In this document: positions 9,818 through 21,243 of the stretch, in pieces | Layout: every line of letters begins with the position of its first letter | How positions within the stretch are numbered: position 1 is the first letter of the stretch | NCBI GenBank assembly: GCA_033725935.1 | Contig: MU867070.1 | Location: forward strand, 248,001-312,000 | Source: Cladorrhinum sp. PSN259 | Lineage: Eukaryota > Ascomycota > Sordariomycetes > Sordariales > Podosporaceae | Direction of reading: 5' to 3' | Length of the DNA: 64,000 nt | Notes under the pieces: model-generated | The model's input: only the letters and a program-made list of their open reading frames with translations | Database searches by the model: none | Told to the model about the DNA's origin: nothing | Program-made: the position numbers and the translations under genes

Positions 9818-12800
9818 CTACATCCTCAACTTCTTCCCTGCAAATAGTCCAACAAAGGCCAAAAGTCTATAAACTGTCCCGATAGCCAGCAATATCCCCA
9901 GATTCATCCAGAGTCTGCCCAGCCTGAAGCCGGTTGCCTTGGCTGCCAGATCAACGTCATACAGGTAAGCCAACGGTGATACGAGCTGGCCAAAATAAAT
10001 CTCGGCCAACCACACTCCCGGACTCGCCCTCCACAACCAAGACATTTTCCTATATTGAGAGAGAGAGAGTCAGTATACGATATTCATTACGTACATTGTT
10101 TCCAGAATTTTAAAAAAAAGGGGGACTTACCAACTCCGCACTTTGCTCAGCGGCGGCGCCGCACCACTCAGAATTCCCGTAATCAAGGCAATCATGGTCG
10201 CAAAAAGAGGGGCGTCTTCCCTCTTGACGACCATGCTGATTGCGCCCGCCAGACCAAAGATGCAGTAAAAGTAATCCAAATTCGCCAAAAAGGCAACCCC
10301 CCATGGGATGATGGGGGTGCTGAGCAGCAACAACGGAGTAGTGAAATGCAGACAGGCCAGAGTCATGCGCGGAACCACCGACACCGTCTTGGCCATAAAG
10401 TACGCCAGCCTCGAGTGTCCGGCTTCCGCTTCTCTTCGGTGCAGCAGCATCTCCTCGGAAAACACGCGCACGCCCGGAGCGGCTGCCACCAGGCCAATGG
10501 CAATCGCCGTCAGCAGCGCCAGCTCGGGCGCCGACTTGAAGTCTGACGCCGTCGACAGGATCTCGTAGGGTGGGTGGTACATGCCCCTGAACAAAATTCC
10601 GTCGTTGGCGTTCTTTGCCAGCCCGAGGAGAAACCCTGCCAAAGCTGCGAGGCCGAGTTCGAACCAGAGCGTCGAGAGGTTGCGGTATTGTTGCAGAAAG
10701 GCTCGGGATAAGCAGAGTCGAAACTGTTTGAGCCGCGAGGAGCCGCGTTTCTTGAGGAGACGAGTGATTGGTACGTTCTGCGAGCGGTCCCCCTCCAGCT
10801 TAGAGATGATGGAGATGCTACTCAGACGGCTCTTGGGCTTATTGTGTGTGTCGACGGGAACACTGAGAGTGGGTGCGTCGGAAACAGAGACAGAGGTTGG
10901 AGCATCACTGCCTCGACTGCTCGGGCGGGATCCATCAGGTGTGCCAATGCCACTCTGAAAGTTTCCGCGCGAGGCTGCCCAATTTGCGATCAGCGCCTCT
11001 TTGGAAATGTCACCGGACTTCTTGTAGGGACGCCCGTTCCCGGTGATTATGTCAGTCACTACGTCGCCGAAATTGGCATGCTCAGGGAAGCTGAAGCCCA
11101 TCTTTTCGAAAAAGGGCCGAACCCCATCCTCTGGGCCTTCGTAAAGCTGTTGGCCGTTGCCCAGGAGCAGCAGATCGTCGAGCATCTCAAAGATCTCCAT
11201 CCGAGGCTGGTGGATGATGGTGATCACGGTCATTCCGAGTCGAGCAATGGCTTTGAGTGTTCTCATAATGGAGCTTGCTGAGGTGGCATCGAGGCCTGAT
11301 GTGGGTTCGTCCAAAAAGATGGCCATTGGAGCAGCGGCGAGTTCCATGCCGATGCTGACTCTTTTGCGCTGCCCTCCACTGATAACTGGCTTGCTCATGC
11401 TCCCAACCAAGGAGTTGCTGACGTGGGAGAGTTCTAAACAGTCAATGACAGCCTCTACATGGTTTCTGATGTCTTGGTCACTCCACGTCGGGGGCAGACG
11501 GACCCTTGCCGAGTGCAAGATATTCTCTCGAACAGTCAGCTCCGGCAGGACTACGTCGTCTTGGGGCACATAGCCAATGAGCTTTTTGTATCTCTTGAGC
11601 TTTCCAGGCACTCCGTTCACCGTCACGGAGCCGTGGGTATACTGGGTCTTGCCCATCAGCACGTTCACGAACGTCGACTTGCCTGCCCCGGAACCGCCCA
11701 TGACGGCAGTTAGAGAACCAGCGCGGATACAGCCCGTGATGTTCTGCAAAATAAACTTGTTTCCAGAGCTCGGTTGGAACGCCAGATTCGAATACCCAAA
11801 CGACAACCCGATGCTGGATGCATCGGTGGCCTTCCTCATCGAGTTGACAAACGCCTGGATCTCTGGTGATAGGTTTTCGTCATCCTTGTATGCCTGTGGT
11901 GGCCTGTCGATGGCGCCTTGAAAACCGGCCCAGATATCTGTACGCGTGCCCAAGCTGGTATTCACGGAGCCCATCTCGTGGTCGAGATTTCCGTGGTCTT
12001 CAGATATCCTTCTGTACTGCCTCCTCGTCAGAGCTCTTGCAAGACCACCAACGGTCTTACTTCGCTTCGGCTTCTGGATGTTGTTCTGGTGCCCATGCAT
12101 GCTGTTGGACAGGCCATCTCGAAAGCGGAGCAATATGATGCCGATGATGAGGAGAATGTCGACGACAATCAGAACTCCAACAGGTATGAGAAACGTTTCA
12201 GCTGTGGAGCCTTCCGCGCAGAGGCTGCCCACGGCACAAGGTGTTGGGGTCGCAGCTCCTGGTTGACAGTATGTCCCTTTCGGGCATTTGATCGTCTCTT
12301 TCCCCCCCGGTGGGCAGTAATGGCCGCGTTGACATATCACGGGCTCAAAAGGCCCCATACCGATGTTGGTGCCGTTGAGCTCACATGCGCGGCCTCCCAG
12401 CCTGGCCACCTGACAGACTGCAAAAGGAGGGCAAAACTGGGGGAGCGAGTTGACCGTGTTGTTGACGCACCGAAACCCTGGGCGGCATCCATTTTGCGTC
12501 CAATCCGACACGTCTTGGAGTTGTAGAGGCACGGCCCCTGGCCTCCAGCACGGTGCAGCATCTACTGGCGTCTCGCCGTTGTCGGTCTGTGCAACAGCTC
12601 GGTAGAAGGAAGTCGAAAATGAGGTTCTGTTTTCTCCAGTGCAGGCTCTGTCCCAGACGCTTAGCTTATCTGTCCCAGGAACCAGTGACGACGTCCCCTC
12701 GTCCCATTGGGTGGAAGTGTCTCTTGCGGGTGGGTTGGAGTCATCGTAGAGTGGTAAACCAAAGATGTCTTCACCCCTGTCGTCGTCATCGTGAATTGGC

Positions 12801-13111
12801 TGAAACCATTTGCCGGTGGTTCGTAATATCCTTCCTTCGTTCGCATCCGCGCCGGTCTGATTCTGTGTACGATCTCCAATGCACCTCCAAAATATTTCCC
12901 CCCTCTTGTCTGGCCGACGTTCGCGCTGACAAAGGCATGCCTCGGTATCTAGGAAAGTGGGACCGCGTGCGGGTTCTCGCGGGAAGAAAGGAGCCTGAAG
13001 TTCTTGTACGAAACCAAACGAAGATTCGTTGCCGGTGTTGTTGAAGCGACGGGTGCCGTTCAACCCGACGTTGTCGAAAACATTGTCAATATTATCCTGA
13101 TCTTCAGTCAT
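9818..13111 (-). CDS. ABCG-subfamily transporter with cysteine-rich N-terminal region
   Basis: This is a half-size ABC transporter of the G (White) subfamily, 1070 residues. Exon 1 is 13111-10131, the intron 10130-10050 (GTAAGT...TATAG), and exon 2 is 10049-9818. Residues 1-305 are mostly hydrophilic with several NxS/T sites and a Cys-rich block at about 209-298 with repeated CxxGxYCxxG units, as in plant ABCG24/28-like proteins and yeast Adp1. A strong membrane helix follows at about 307-329. The nucleotide-binding domain carries Walker A GGSGAGKST (472-480), signature ISGGQRKR (577-584) and Walker B AIFLDEPTSG (from 597). The last ~270 residues hold the G-type membrane helices, with the final one split by the intron. 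The N-terminus lacks the signal peptide expected for an external Cys-rich domain, so a 5' exon may be missing. Substrate unknown; it could serve the polyketide locus. Confidence 0.88.
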
Positions 13112-13657
13112 GGTTGGAGCAGCAGCATGGAAGTTGATGGCGGTTTGGTGACAAAATCATTTTTCTCGTGCTGTCCTGCGAGAGGACGAGATTTTAGCAA
13201 TTAGAACCATAAGCCTGAAGGATTGTTGCTAAATGCGAGATATGTCTGCTTAGGAAGGAATCCGAGAAACCCTGTACCTTATGCACCTTGTAATCCAACA
13301 ACGATCGCGATGTTGGCTCCTGGGTGAGATTGAGCCCCATGGCTGTGTCCAAATGCTGATGATTTTCCCTGACTAGACAAGGGTTCCTTTGGCGGTAATG
13401 TGCGAGGTTCGCTAATGTGAAGGGGACAGTAAGCTGATGAAGCTCGGACTTGATCGAATGGTAAGTGGCCATCTGTGACGCAGGGGTTTAATTATGGATA
13501 CAGACCCTACGCTTTTGCATGGCTGTGCTGACGATCAGGTATGGGGAGAACTTTTAATAAGAGAACTCGAATTGTATCCCGACATCCACCAACTACCATA
13601 AGCGCGCACTGAACCTGCTGGTCAGATCAAGAATACCAGGCCCTTGGTGCTCAGATG
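13112..13657. other. Intergenic, ABC transporter 5' side
   Basis: This region is upstream of the ABC transporter (minus) and contains the end of the HET gene 3' UTR. A possible acceptor (minus-strand CTCTCGCAG, ending near 13178) lies just upstream of the annotated ATG, so part of a 5' exon or leader intron may be here. No clear coding exon could be fixed. Confidence 0.45.
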
Positions 13658-15812
13658 TCATACAATAACAAACTCACACTCTTCAAACTGCGGCGCGAGC
13701 CCCTCCCCATCCATGAGACCATGTATATAACAGTCCCCAATGATCCTCCATCCCCTCCCACATTCATCGCGTCTCATCACAAAGGGGTAGTCACACCCAT
13801 AAAACATGACAATCTCGTCCCCAACCTTGGTCCCATCGACTCCCCACCCGAACCTCCTATTGGACGAAACGAAGAAACGACGGTGATAAGTCCACGTCCG
13901 ATGTCCTCGAGATACCAAATTCGTTTTATCCATCAGATTTATTCGTCCAGACTTTTTAATCTCGTCTTTTATGAATTTATCCCCCTCAAAAACAATAAGG
14001 GCTTTAGTCGCGTTCAGGGCAAATGGTAGCGTCGCCTTGGTCCCAGATTTTTTCTCCACCTTAATAACTTCCTCATATATGCGCATGAACCTCAAACCCA
14101 ATCTCAAAAGAAGATCCCAAGCTTGTTCAAGATCTTGATCTGGGATTTTACCCCCGCGCGTCCGGTTACACATGTACGTCCGCCAGAGGTTTTCATGCTT
14201 TGTTGAGTCCCAAATGAAAACTGAATCCCCCTCATCTCTACACGTGTTGGTGATGGCCAACAAAAAGATGTTTGAACGTTCCCGATATTCCAGTACCGAC
14301 AGTTTTGCAAGTCTTTCTTCCTTCATTGCAGCACCGAAACCTTCGGGAAAGGAGAATTCCAGCTCCGGCACTTGGGCTGTGTAGTCGACGGCACAAACTC
14401 TGTCTAGCCGTCGACCTCTGAGACGTAACGTACCTGTTGCTCTGTTAATTTCCCGGATGCTTGGAGTGGTGTCACCAGCAGCCTTGCATGGTAGCTTTCG
14501 GTTTCGAAAGGGCTCGGTCCACCCTGGCGCACTCCAGTCTGGCACCCAGGATGGGAGTTGCAGTGGTGGACTGGTTCTCGGTCGAGTGGAGAGGACACAA
14601 TGTGAAAGAATAGCTAGCGAGTTCCTCCGTTGCAGATAATCAATGGCGACGTCGGTGAAGACCTCTTCTGTCCTCTTGGTATAATCGACTTGAACTGATG
14701 TGATCTCAGGCTGATCCAAGAATAGACCGACAGCTCCGTACACTTTGTCGCTTGATATGGTAGCTTTGAGGTTGCGGACCTCTTCCAGAACAACAGCCAA
14801 GTCGAACTTTCCAAAGCAACCCCTTTTCTTATACTCCCTGAGCGACGTCATAATAGCCAGGGCCTTGCTGCTTGAAGGGTGGGAGAGGTGATAGTCCAGT
14901 CCAAGACCTCTGACATAGCCCAAAATCACAGCCAAATGATCCCACAGCATGGCCAAATTGCCTGCATGTATCCAAGCCTCTCTAGCATGGAAGATTTCTT
15001 GAACAACCCATATTCGGTCAAACTTTAGACAAGCAACATTAGTCATGGTTGTAAGGGGTTCCCAGACCAAGTAGACGACTTACCCAGGCACGTCCGAGGA
15101 ACTGTGACAATGCACTCCATCTAATCCCATTCCACCGTTCATCATCTACGATATCACGGCTGCCGGGGTCGTTGTCGGGCCAGGGGGATCCTTCCCGCAG
15201 CTTGTCTACAAATATGGACTCAATTTGTTTCAAGGCCTCAACAGCCTCATATTCGACGCCAATGGATTCCCCCAGCCATATTCTGACGGCTGCAGCTCTC
15301 GCATAGATCAGACCCATCACTTTGACGTGCTCGTTGCGCTCTTCAATGTTCTCCTGATTGATACAGATCGCATCCACCCACAACCGTAATGGACTTGGAG
15401 CTTCTCTTGAGACTCGGAACCTCCTCAGGTGCCTCAATGCCCTGAACAACTCACCACCCACCCGCACCTCGAAGCCATCACAGAAGATCTTATCATCAGG
15501 AAGAACACCGCCACACTTGATGTATATGTACTCAAGCCTAGGGTGTCCAAGCAAATCACGGGGCTTCACAACCCGCAACTCAGTCCCTGAATCGGTAGCG
15601 ACCTCGTAACTGACATCCTCGTCCAACAAGTCTGGAGGATCGGACACGCTCTTGCTCCAGCAGTAACTGAGCGCTTCGTAATTGCCGGATTCTTTGTCGA
15701 TGTCGATGTGGGTCAAACTGCAGATGATGTCGTCGCTTTCGTTCTCTGATGGCTGGATCGTGAGAACTCGAGTCTCTCGTGGGAGATCTAGTTCTTGATA
15801 TGGGTATGCCAT
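13658..15812 (-). CDS. HET-domain protein (heterokaryon incompatibility family)
   Basis: This protein of 697 residues has an N-terminal HET domain, a fungal module used in non-self recognition and programmed cell death. Exon 1 is 15812-15084, the intron 15083-15023 (GTAAGT...AAAG), and exon 2 is 15022-13658, all in phase 0. The diagnostic HET blocks are all present: YEALSYCW (45-52), WVDAICINQ (144-152), VRIWLG (175-180), and RIWVVQEI just after the splice (about 246-253). The rest is a typical poorly conserved C-terminal half with no NACHT, ankyrin or WD repeats that I can see. It is intact, unlike the HET fragment near 22.6 kb. Its partner and its role in incompatibility cannot be inferred. 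Confidence 0.92.
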
Positions 15813-17586
15813 GGCTCAAAGGTCATATAAACGCAAGAAGGAGAAGCTTGAAGCATCTTCAAACAATTGCAAAACATTGTGTTTGTTGACGGAATGCCCG
15901 CGATCAGCCCCAGCCTGTGTGGCGGTGGCTCAGCTCTGGGACCAAAAACTGCCTTATTCGCTGGAGAAAAGCGGTGCAATCAGACTGGAACGATTGGCAG
16001 GTTATGGTTGGTGGGTGACTGCAGTTTTTCCGGGCTCGTCAGCTGCGGTTGTGGCCATCGCTCCGAAGCCGCAAGGACCAGAACGCGACTTCTTCAACAT
16101 TGGTTGATCCCGTCAACTGAGTCCGCCGGGTCGGCAGGCGCACCAGGAAATGATGCAGCAAAAATGGAAAGAGCTTGCACTATCTTCCCACTTTTGCAAC
16201 CTTTGGCCCCTGTGCAAGTTTTTCCGAGCATCAATGCCCTAGTCTAATTATCTTGGATTTCCACCTTGCTATCGCTGCCGCCAACAGGTCAACTCCACGT
16301 GATCTGTTGTGCGTGCCCGTTTCCCTTCTGTTCCTTTTTCTTCCGACAAATCCTATACATACACACAACTTGAAGGGATCGAGATGGAACAGCATTCCCG
16401 GGAGTCCGGTCCTCTGATCCCCGTCCCCTGTACATATAAATTAGCCCTTACCAACCATAATATTGGGAAGGAACCAAGGAACCAAGTCAGTGCACGCTGA
16501 CACTTTTTGACATTTTGCGGGGTACCTGCCGTCCTGCATCTCACTCCTGCACCTCTCCTGGCTGGGAACTTTCTGGTGGTCAAAGCTCCATCACTGCAGG
16601 CTTGATATCTTTTTTGCGCTTGTCAAAGTTGAACATGATCAATCCAAGAACTTTCGAACCAGGAAATGTTTCAATCGCTTAAATATCATTTTATCCCAAT
16701 TCCCCCTTCATTTAAGTAAACTCACAGGATGGACCCGTCGTCGATCACACACATTCATCCCATTTTCCATCCACCCATAATATGCACCGGTTAGATTGTT
16801 TCGATAAATTACTCGGCTGCACACAAATTCTTTCTGCGCGAGCTTCTTCGAGATGAAGAAAACCGAACTGCCGGCAGCTCGCTTGTGCTCGCGTCTGAGC
16901 GCGTGGCTTCTTTTCCCCTCGGGCTCTCAGTCCCTCTTCTTGTGTCACTCACGGCCGACTCAACTGAGCTCCCCAAATCGGAAACATCCATCTCGACCAA
17001 CTGCAGGAAAGTATTGGCAGCCCACCCCATCTCATCAAAAGACCCTAGAATTTGACAAATGTCATCCCGAACGCTAAACCAAGCTCTGAGCATTGGCCCC
17101 TTGTATCTGTGCTTTCCCGCCATGGCCCGCGTCACCGCCAAGCTGAGACCTCGTTTGCATGCACCAGATCAGCCACTCTATGCTAGCTTGCGGTTCGATT
17201 CTTTCCTGTCCAGTCACGATTCTGGGTTGGGACCGCTACCATTGATGGCTTGAACGCCTCTTTAACGCTCGTGCTCGTGCGCACCTGCAACCCAGGCCAA
17301 ATGCTCCCCTTTCCAACATCAAATTCTCTGCCAACGTTCTTCTTGTTTCCACTTCTGAATCTGGGGAACTGAGTTTGCTGGGACGATCCCGTCGATCTGG
17401 ATGCGGGCTTTGGGGTGAAGAATCCTTCTTCTCAACAATGATCTGGACCCCGGAGACGGTCTCAGCCCCGCCAGCACCACGACTTCATAACAAGACCCCT
17501 GAGCCCCGTTTTGACATCTATCGGGTTCCTTTCATTCTTTTGTTTCCTCCAGGCTCGCGACTTAACTCCTTGACAGATCAATCAAG
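15813..17586. other. Long divergent intergenic region, no gene seen
   Basis: This 1.77 kb lies between the starts of the HET gene (minus) and the Pth11-like receptor (plus). It contains pyrimidine-rich tracts, especially 17500-17580 just before the receptor ATG, which look like a core promoter and leader. One CACGTG lies near 16296. Short open frames here lack family signal and start context. Confidence 0.55.
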
Positions 17587-18906
17587 ATGTCTGCCAACGG
17601 TGACATCCCCTTCCCAATATCAACAAATGCCACCACTCCACCGCCAGAGCTCCTCCCGCCGGGTATCATCATCAACGAGAGAGCAGCCTACCTAGCTCAG
17701 GTCTTCATTGTCGTTACATCGATCCTCACCGCCCTATGTACCATCACCTTCTGCACCCGCATATACCAGCGAATATTCCCAGTATGGAAGGTTGGCCTGG
17801 ACGACTACTTCATCGTCGTGGGTTTTGTATGCATCCACTTACCGTCTTCCCAACCAGCCCAAACATTGACTAACTCGATACAGGCCCTAGCAATAGCAGA
17901 TTGGGCTCTCCTATTCCCCCTCATGGTCCCACAGCCGGGTCTCATCTCATTTGAGCGCGGCATGAACGCAGGCAAACACAGCTGGCTCGCCATACCGATC
18001 TGGGGACTGTCAATGACGTGTATCAAAATATCTATCGCCTTGACGCTCCTCCGGATCCGCGGCTCCGAACGAGGCTGGAGGATATTCTTGTACACAATCA
18101 TGGGTGTGCAAGCCATATACGGGGTGGGAAATACCGTGTTTGACCTCGCCATTGCTTGCAGGCCTCTGTCTGCTGCTTGGGACGTGTTCACCCCCGGTGG
18201 AAAATGCGTGTCGGTGGAAGTGATGCGCGCTGTTTCCAACTTGGGTTCGTCGATTAATATTACCACCGATGTCTTGCTATCCCTAGCGCCGGCGACGTTT
18301 CTTAGAAAGTTGAACAGGCCGTTGAGGGAGCGGGTGTTTGTTTGCGTGCTTATGGGCATGGGATTGTTCGCCAGCGTTTCGAGTATTATGAAGACAGTCA
18401 TCATCAAGGATTGGGGTGACCCGACTGCGGAGGACTGGTGGGCTATGGGCGTATCGATTTGCACCTGGACGGCTCTGGAGCAGCTGTTGGGTGTTTTGGC
18501 TGCTTGCGTTCCCGCTATGAAGAGCATCTTTCAGAGGTGTCTGGGGAAGGTGGGCGTGTCTTTGACTGAGAGCCGGTCACAGAGGGCAGGGTACTACCCG
18601 AGGAATAGGGGCACGGGTGTCAGTGGTGGTGGTGGGATAAGAAGCGGCGTTGCACGGGACGAAGTTATGTCTGGGACGTTTGAGAGCTTGGCCTCTGCCG
18701 ATGTGGCCAGAAGGGCGCAGAGGTTTTCCCGGGCAGGAAAGGATGATATCATGGTGGAGTATGATGAAGAGGTGGGTATTGATTTGCCCGAGATGACGAG
18801 GAAGACTTCGACCGTCAAGTCTGCTGGGTCGATTGGGTCATTGAGTCATGTTGGAGGGCATTCGAGGCAGGATTCAGAGGAAAAGTTTCCTGCTCATGCG
18901 ATATGA
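17587..18906 (+). CDS. Pth11-like seven-transmembrane receptor
   Basis: This predicted integral membrane protein of 420 residues belongs to the fungal rhodopsin-like (Pth11-type) family; the founding member in Magnaporthe senses host surface cues. Exon 1 is 17587-17826, the intron 17827-17883 (GTATGC...branch CTAAC...ACAG, 57 bp), and exon 2 is 17884-18906. The intron length is a multiple of three and free of stops, so retention would add 19 residues and interrupt the second helix, where DDYFIVVGF joins ALAIADWALLF. There is no CFEM domain at the N-terminus. Seven hydrophobic helices span about 35-330, and the last ~110 residues are a hydrophilic, Ser/Gly-rich cytoplasmic tail. Conserved family features include the CRP in AIACRPLSAAWD. 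The ligand is unknown. Confidence 0.88.
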   Translation: MSANGDIPFPISTNATTPPPELLPPGIIINERAAYLAQVFIVVTSILTALCTITFCTRIYQRIFPVWKVGLDDYFIVVGFVCIHLPSSQPAQTLTNSIQALAIADWALLFPLMVPQPGLISFERGMNAGKHSWLAIPIWGLSMTCIKISIALTLLRIRGSERGWRIFLYTIMGVQAIYGVGNTVFDLAIACRPLSAAWDVFTPGGKCVSVEVMRAVSNLGSSINITTDVLLSLAPATFLRKLNRPLRERVFVCVLMGMGLFASVSSIMKTVIIKDWGDPTAEDWWAMGVSICTWTALEQLLGVLAACVPAMKSIFQRCLGKVGVSLTESRSQRAGYYPRNRGTGVSGGGGIRSGVARDEVMSGTFESLASADVARRAQRFSRAGKDDIMVEYDEEVGIDLPEMTRKTSTVKSAGSIGSLSHVGGHSRQDSEEKFPAHAI

Positions 18907-19301
18907 TTTCGTCGGCTTTTTTTCTCCTTTCTTGGAGCTTTCCGGGGTTTTTTTTTTTGGGACGTGTGCAATATTGTTACCGGGCTATTGATACCACAAG
19001 GGAATATCATAAAAGCGATATTGGGTTTGATGGCAGGGGTTTCCTAGTGTATATCAAAACTTTCCATGTAATAACATCCGGATGAATTGATGAAAGATGA
19101 ACACCCGTTCGTGGTACCTGCCTTCCTGTAATAACTCGAGAGCTCCCCATACATGACGCCTACCACATACGCCTCACCTACCACATGATAGGTCAAACCT
19201 CCAGGTAGACGGGCACGGCATGCGTGTGTGTTTGAACCACCCCTCAAAATTATCACCCATTTTCTGCCGCCGCTGCTCCGAGGCCGGCTACCTCGTCAAA
19301 G

Positions 19302-19794
19302 ATGAAGCCTTGGCAGCGGAGGACCCTGTTATCAGCCAGAAAAGAGAGTCCGGGCGTATATCTTGGTGAGCGTTGTAGATCTCTTCGGATTTTGCGGGAA
19401 GCTTCAGATGTTCATTCGGAGGAAGGCCACCCAAGACCGTCTCGCGAACCAGCGAACCCATCCCTCCTCCGCACGTCCGTCCAGTCGACTGCCCAAGTTG
19501 GGGCGCCGAAATTGCCCAAAAAGTTTGCGTGATGCAGGGACCTTTGTCGTCTCGGCAAAGAGCTGGTCGATGATGATGACAGCTTGACTGCGTTAGCGGG
19601 TTCCATCAATCCGGTCAGTGCAAAGACCCTTGTCCGGGACTTTGAGGCAGCTGGCTGATGCTGATATCTCGAGCAGTCGGCGCAGGCAGGGCTTTTCAGT
19701 AGTGCCGTCAATCTCGGCTCAGCTGAGGACGCGCAGGTCTTGGTGAATCAGGTGAATGATCTCCGTTACCCAGGGGTACGGGTGCGCGTGCCGT
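19302..19794 (+). pseudogene. Possible decayed protein-coding gene
   Basis: A plus-strand frame from 19302 reads to a TGA at 19530-19532. It then continues in the same frame with balanced, coding-like composition (KELVDDDDSLTALAG, then PVSAKTLVRDFEAAG) to another stop near 19659. A different frame then gives FSSAVNLGSAEDAQVLV and ends at a TAA near 19794. One stop plus a frame change over ~500 bp suggests a mutated gene. I do not recognise the family, and random open frames remain a real alternative. Confidence 0.3.
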
Positions 19795-20723
19795 AAGCGT
19801 AGACAAAAGTCTTCACCCTTCAGCGACACAATTACCTCCCCTCGATACATGAATGTAACTCCTTCAGTGAAGGTTTCCTCCTAGTCGATGGTGTGGCTCT
19901 GCGCAGCGCACGACCGTCGACGACGAACACATGACGACCTCCTGAATGATCCATAGCCGTTTCTAGTAGTTTTGCGTGGTGAGACTGTTGAGCGCAATCA
20001 GGTACCCGGCTAGAGTGTAGAGGCCGCCGGAGAAGGGAGTGCAGAGGTTTAATTCGGTCAGAGAGGGTGTGGGTGCCGCCGAGGCAATATGTGCAAGAAA
20101 GGGGAAAGCGTTTGGGATGTGCCAGTGGCGTGTTTCAAACGCGTCGACGGCGCTCGATGGTCCCAATTGAACCAGGAGATGACGGTCCAGGATGCGGTTT
20201 GAAAATATGTTTTTTTTTCCCACGCTTCATACGCTCCAATTGAAGCAAAAGAAAACTGTCCTCGCAGAGGGAGCTAAGGCAGTGTGGTCCAGGCAAAGGG
20301 ACCGCGACTGGTGACCGCTTCACAGTGTGAATCATCCCAGTCCGATCGTGGGAACGCTTCCCGAAAAAAATCGCCGGCGAGAACATGTTTTTAGCAATCA
20401 CCAACCCAAGCTGCAACTCTTGGCATCAAGACAAGATTATTGGAGGTCAGGTGACGACCACCTGGCCGGTGCTGTGGGCGGACTACCTAGGCCTTAGGGC
20501 TTGGAAAACCTCCCACTTTTCGTAGCCTAGTTTTAGTTTTCCCAAGAATATTAGTGTCCGAATTACCAAGTCGCAACTAAAAAAAAGAAAAACCAGATAA
20601 TGAAACAACCGGATAAAACAAGCGGCCATGGTGTCCAGCCCAGATAGCTGAGACTATTATGTCTCGCGCCTGCCCGAGAAGGGGACAAGACCAGGGCGGC
20701 CTACCGGGCCTTAATCATCTATA

Positions 20724-20810
20724 CCACCTATCTTAAGCACCAAAGGATCCGACCACCTATCTTAAGCACCAAAGGATCCGACCACCTATCTTAAGCACCA
20801 AAGGATCCGA
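20724..20810. repeat. 29-bp tandem repeat, three exact copies
   Basis: Three identical 29-bp units lie head to tail at 20724-20752, 20753-20781 and 20782-20810. Each begins CCACCTATCTTAAGC and ends AAAGGATCCGA. Exact identity suggests recent expansion. They sit about 185 bp before the small broken gene at 20995, so they may lie in its promoter. Confidence 0.95.
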
Positions 20811-20994
20811 GTTAGACCATCTGGCCCGAACCCTCACATAATCCGATCTCTAGAAAACCTTTTAAACAGTACATAGAAACATTTAAACGACAAAAATGCA
20901 AATCATCGTTTCCACAATTCTCCTCTTTCCTCGAACCAAACACAACCTAACTTCATAAAAAGTCAAACAACACTTTACCAAAAAATAATTAAAA

Positions 20995-21243
20995 ATGGGA
21001 AAAGCAGGTCTTTTCAATATCTTCAAACTCTTCAAGAGCAAGAATACCAAGAACAAGAAGAATAATGCCATAATGCAACAGCAAACCCAAGGATTCGCCG
21101 CCCAACCTCCTCGGCACAAAGAAACAGTTGCAAGCGTAAAGCTAACCCCGGAGGAAATTGCTCAGGCTGAGTATGAAATGTACAGGGCCCGGAGGGAGTA
21201 AAAATCTTTTGAAAGCTTTGCCTCCTATAAGAATGCCTTCGAC
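20995..21243 (+). pseudogene. Small basic protein gene with premature stop
   Basis: An ATG at 20995, in a strong A-rich context, opens a 68-residue frame with a Lys/Asn-rich start (MGKAGLFNIFKLFKSK) and an acidic-to-basic end (LTPEEIAQAEYEMYRARRE). A TAA at 21199-21201 closes it. The same frame then continues for 14 coding-like codons (KSFESFASYKNAFD) up to a consensus donor GTAAGT at 21244. That donor pairs with a branch-like CTAATTAAC and an ACAG acceptor at 21310, giving a 67-bp intron of normal size; the base after it starts a TAA. The simplest reading is an ~83-residue gene whose Tyr or similar codon became TAA. Alternatively the 68-residue product is real. Family unknown. Confidence 0.4.

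Larger units (their letters stand above)
18907..20994. other. Gene-poor region with decayed sequence
   Basis: This 2.1 kb begins with the receptor 3' UTR, followed by a stretch with coding-like but interrupted frames (19302-19794), further open fragments on the minus strand (about 19963-20416) that I could not assign, and a 29-bp tandem repeat at 20724-20810. Nothing intact is supported. Confidence 0.5.

Noticed and set aside
10055..11281. Open frames on the plus strand inside the ABC transporter
   Set aside because: Antisense shadows of a well-supported gene with conserved ATPase motifs.
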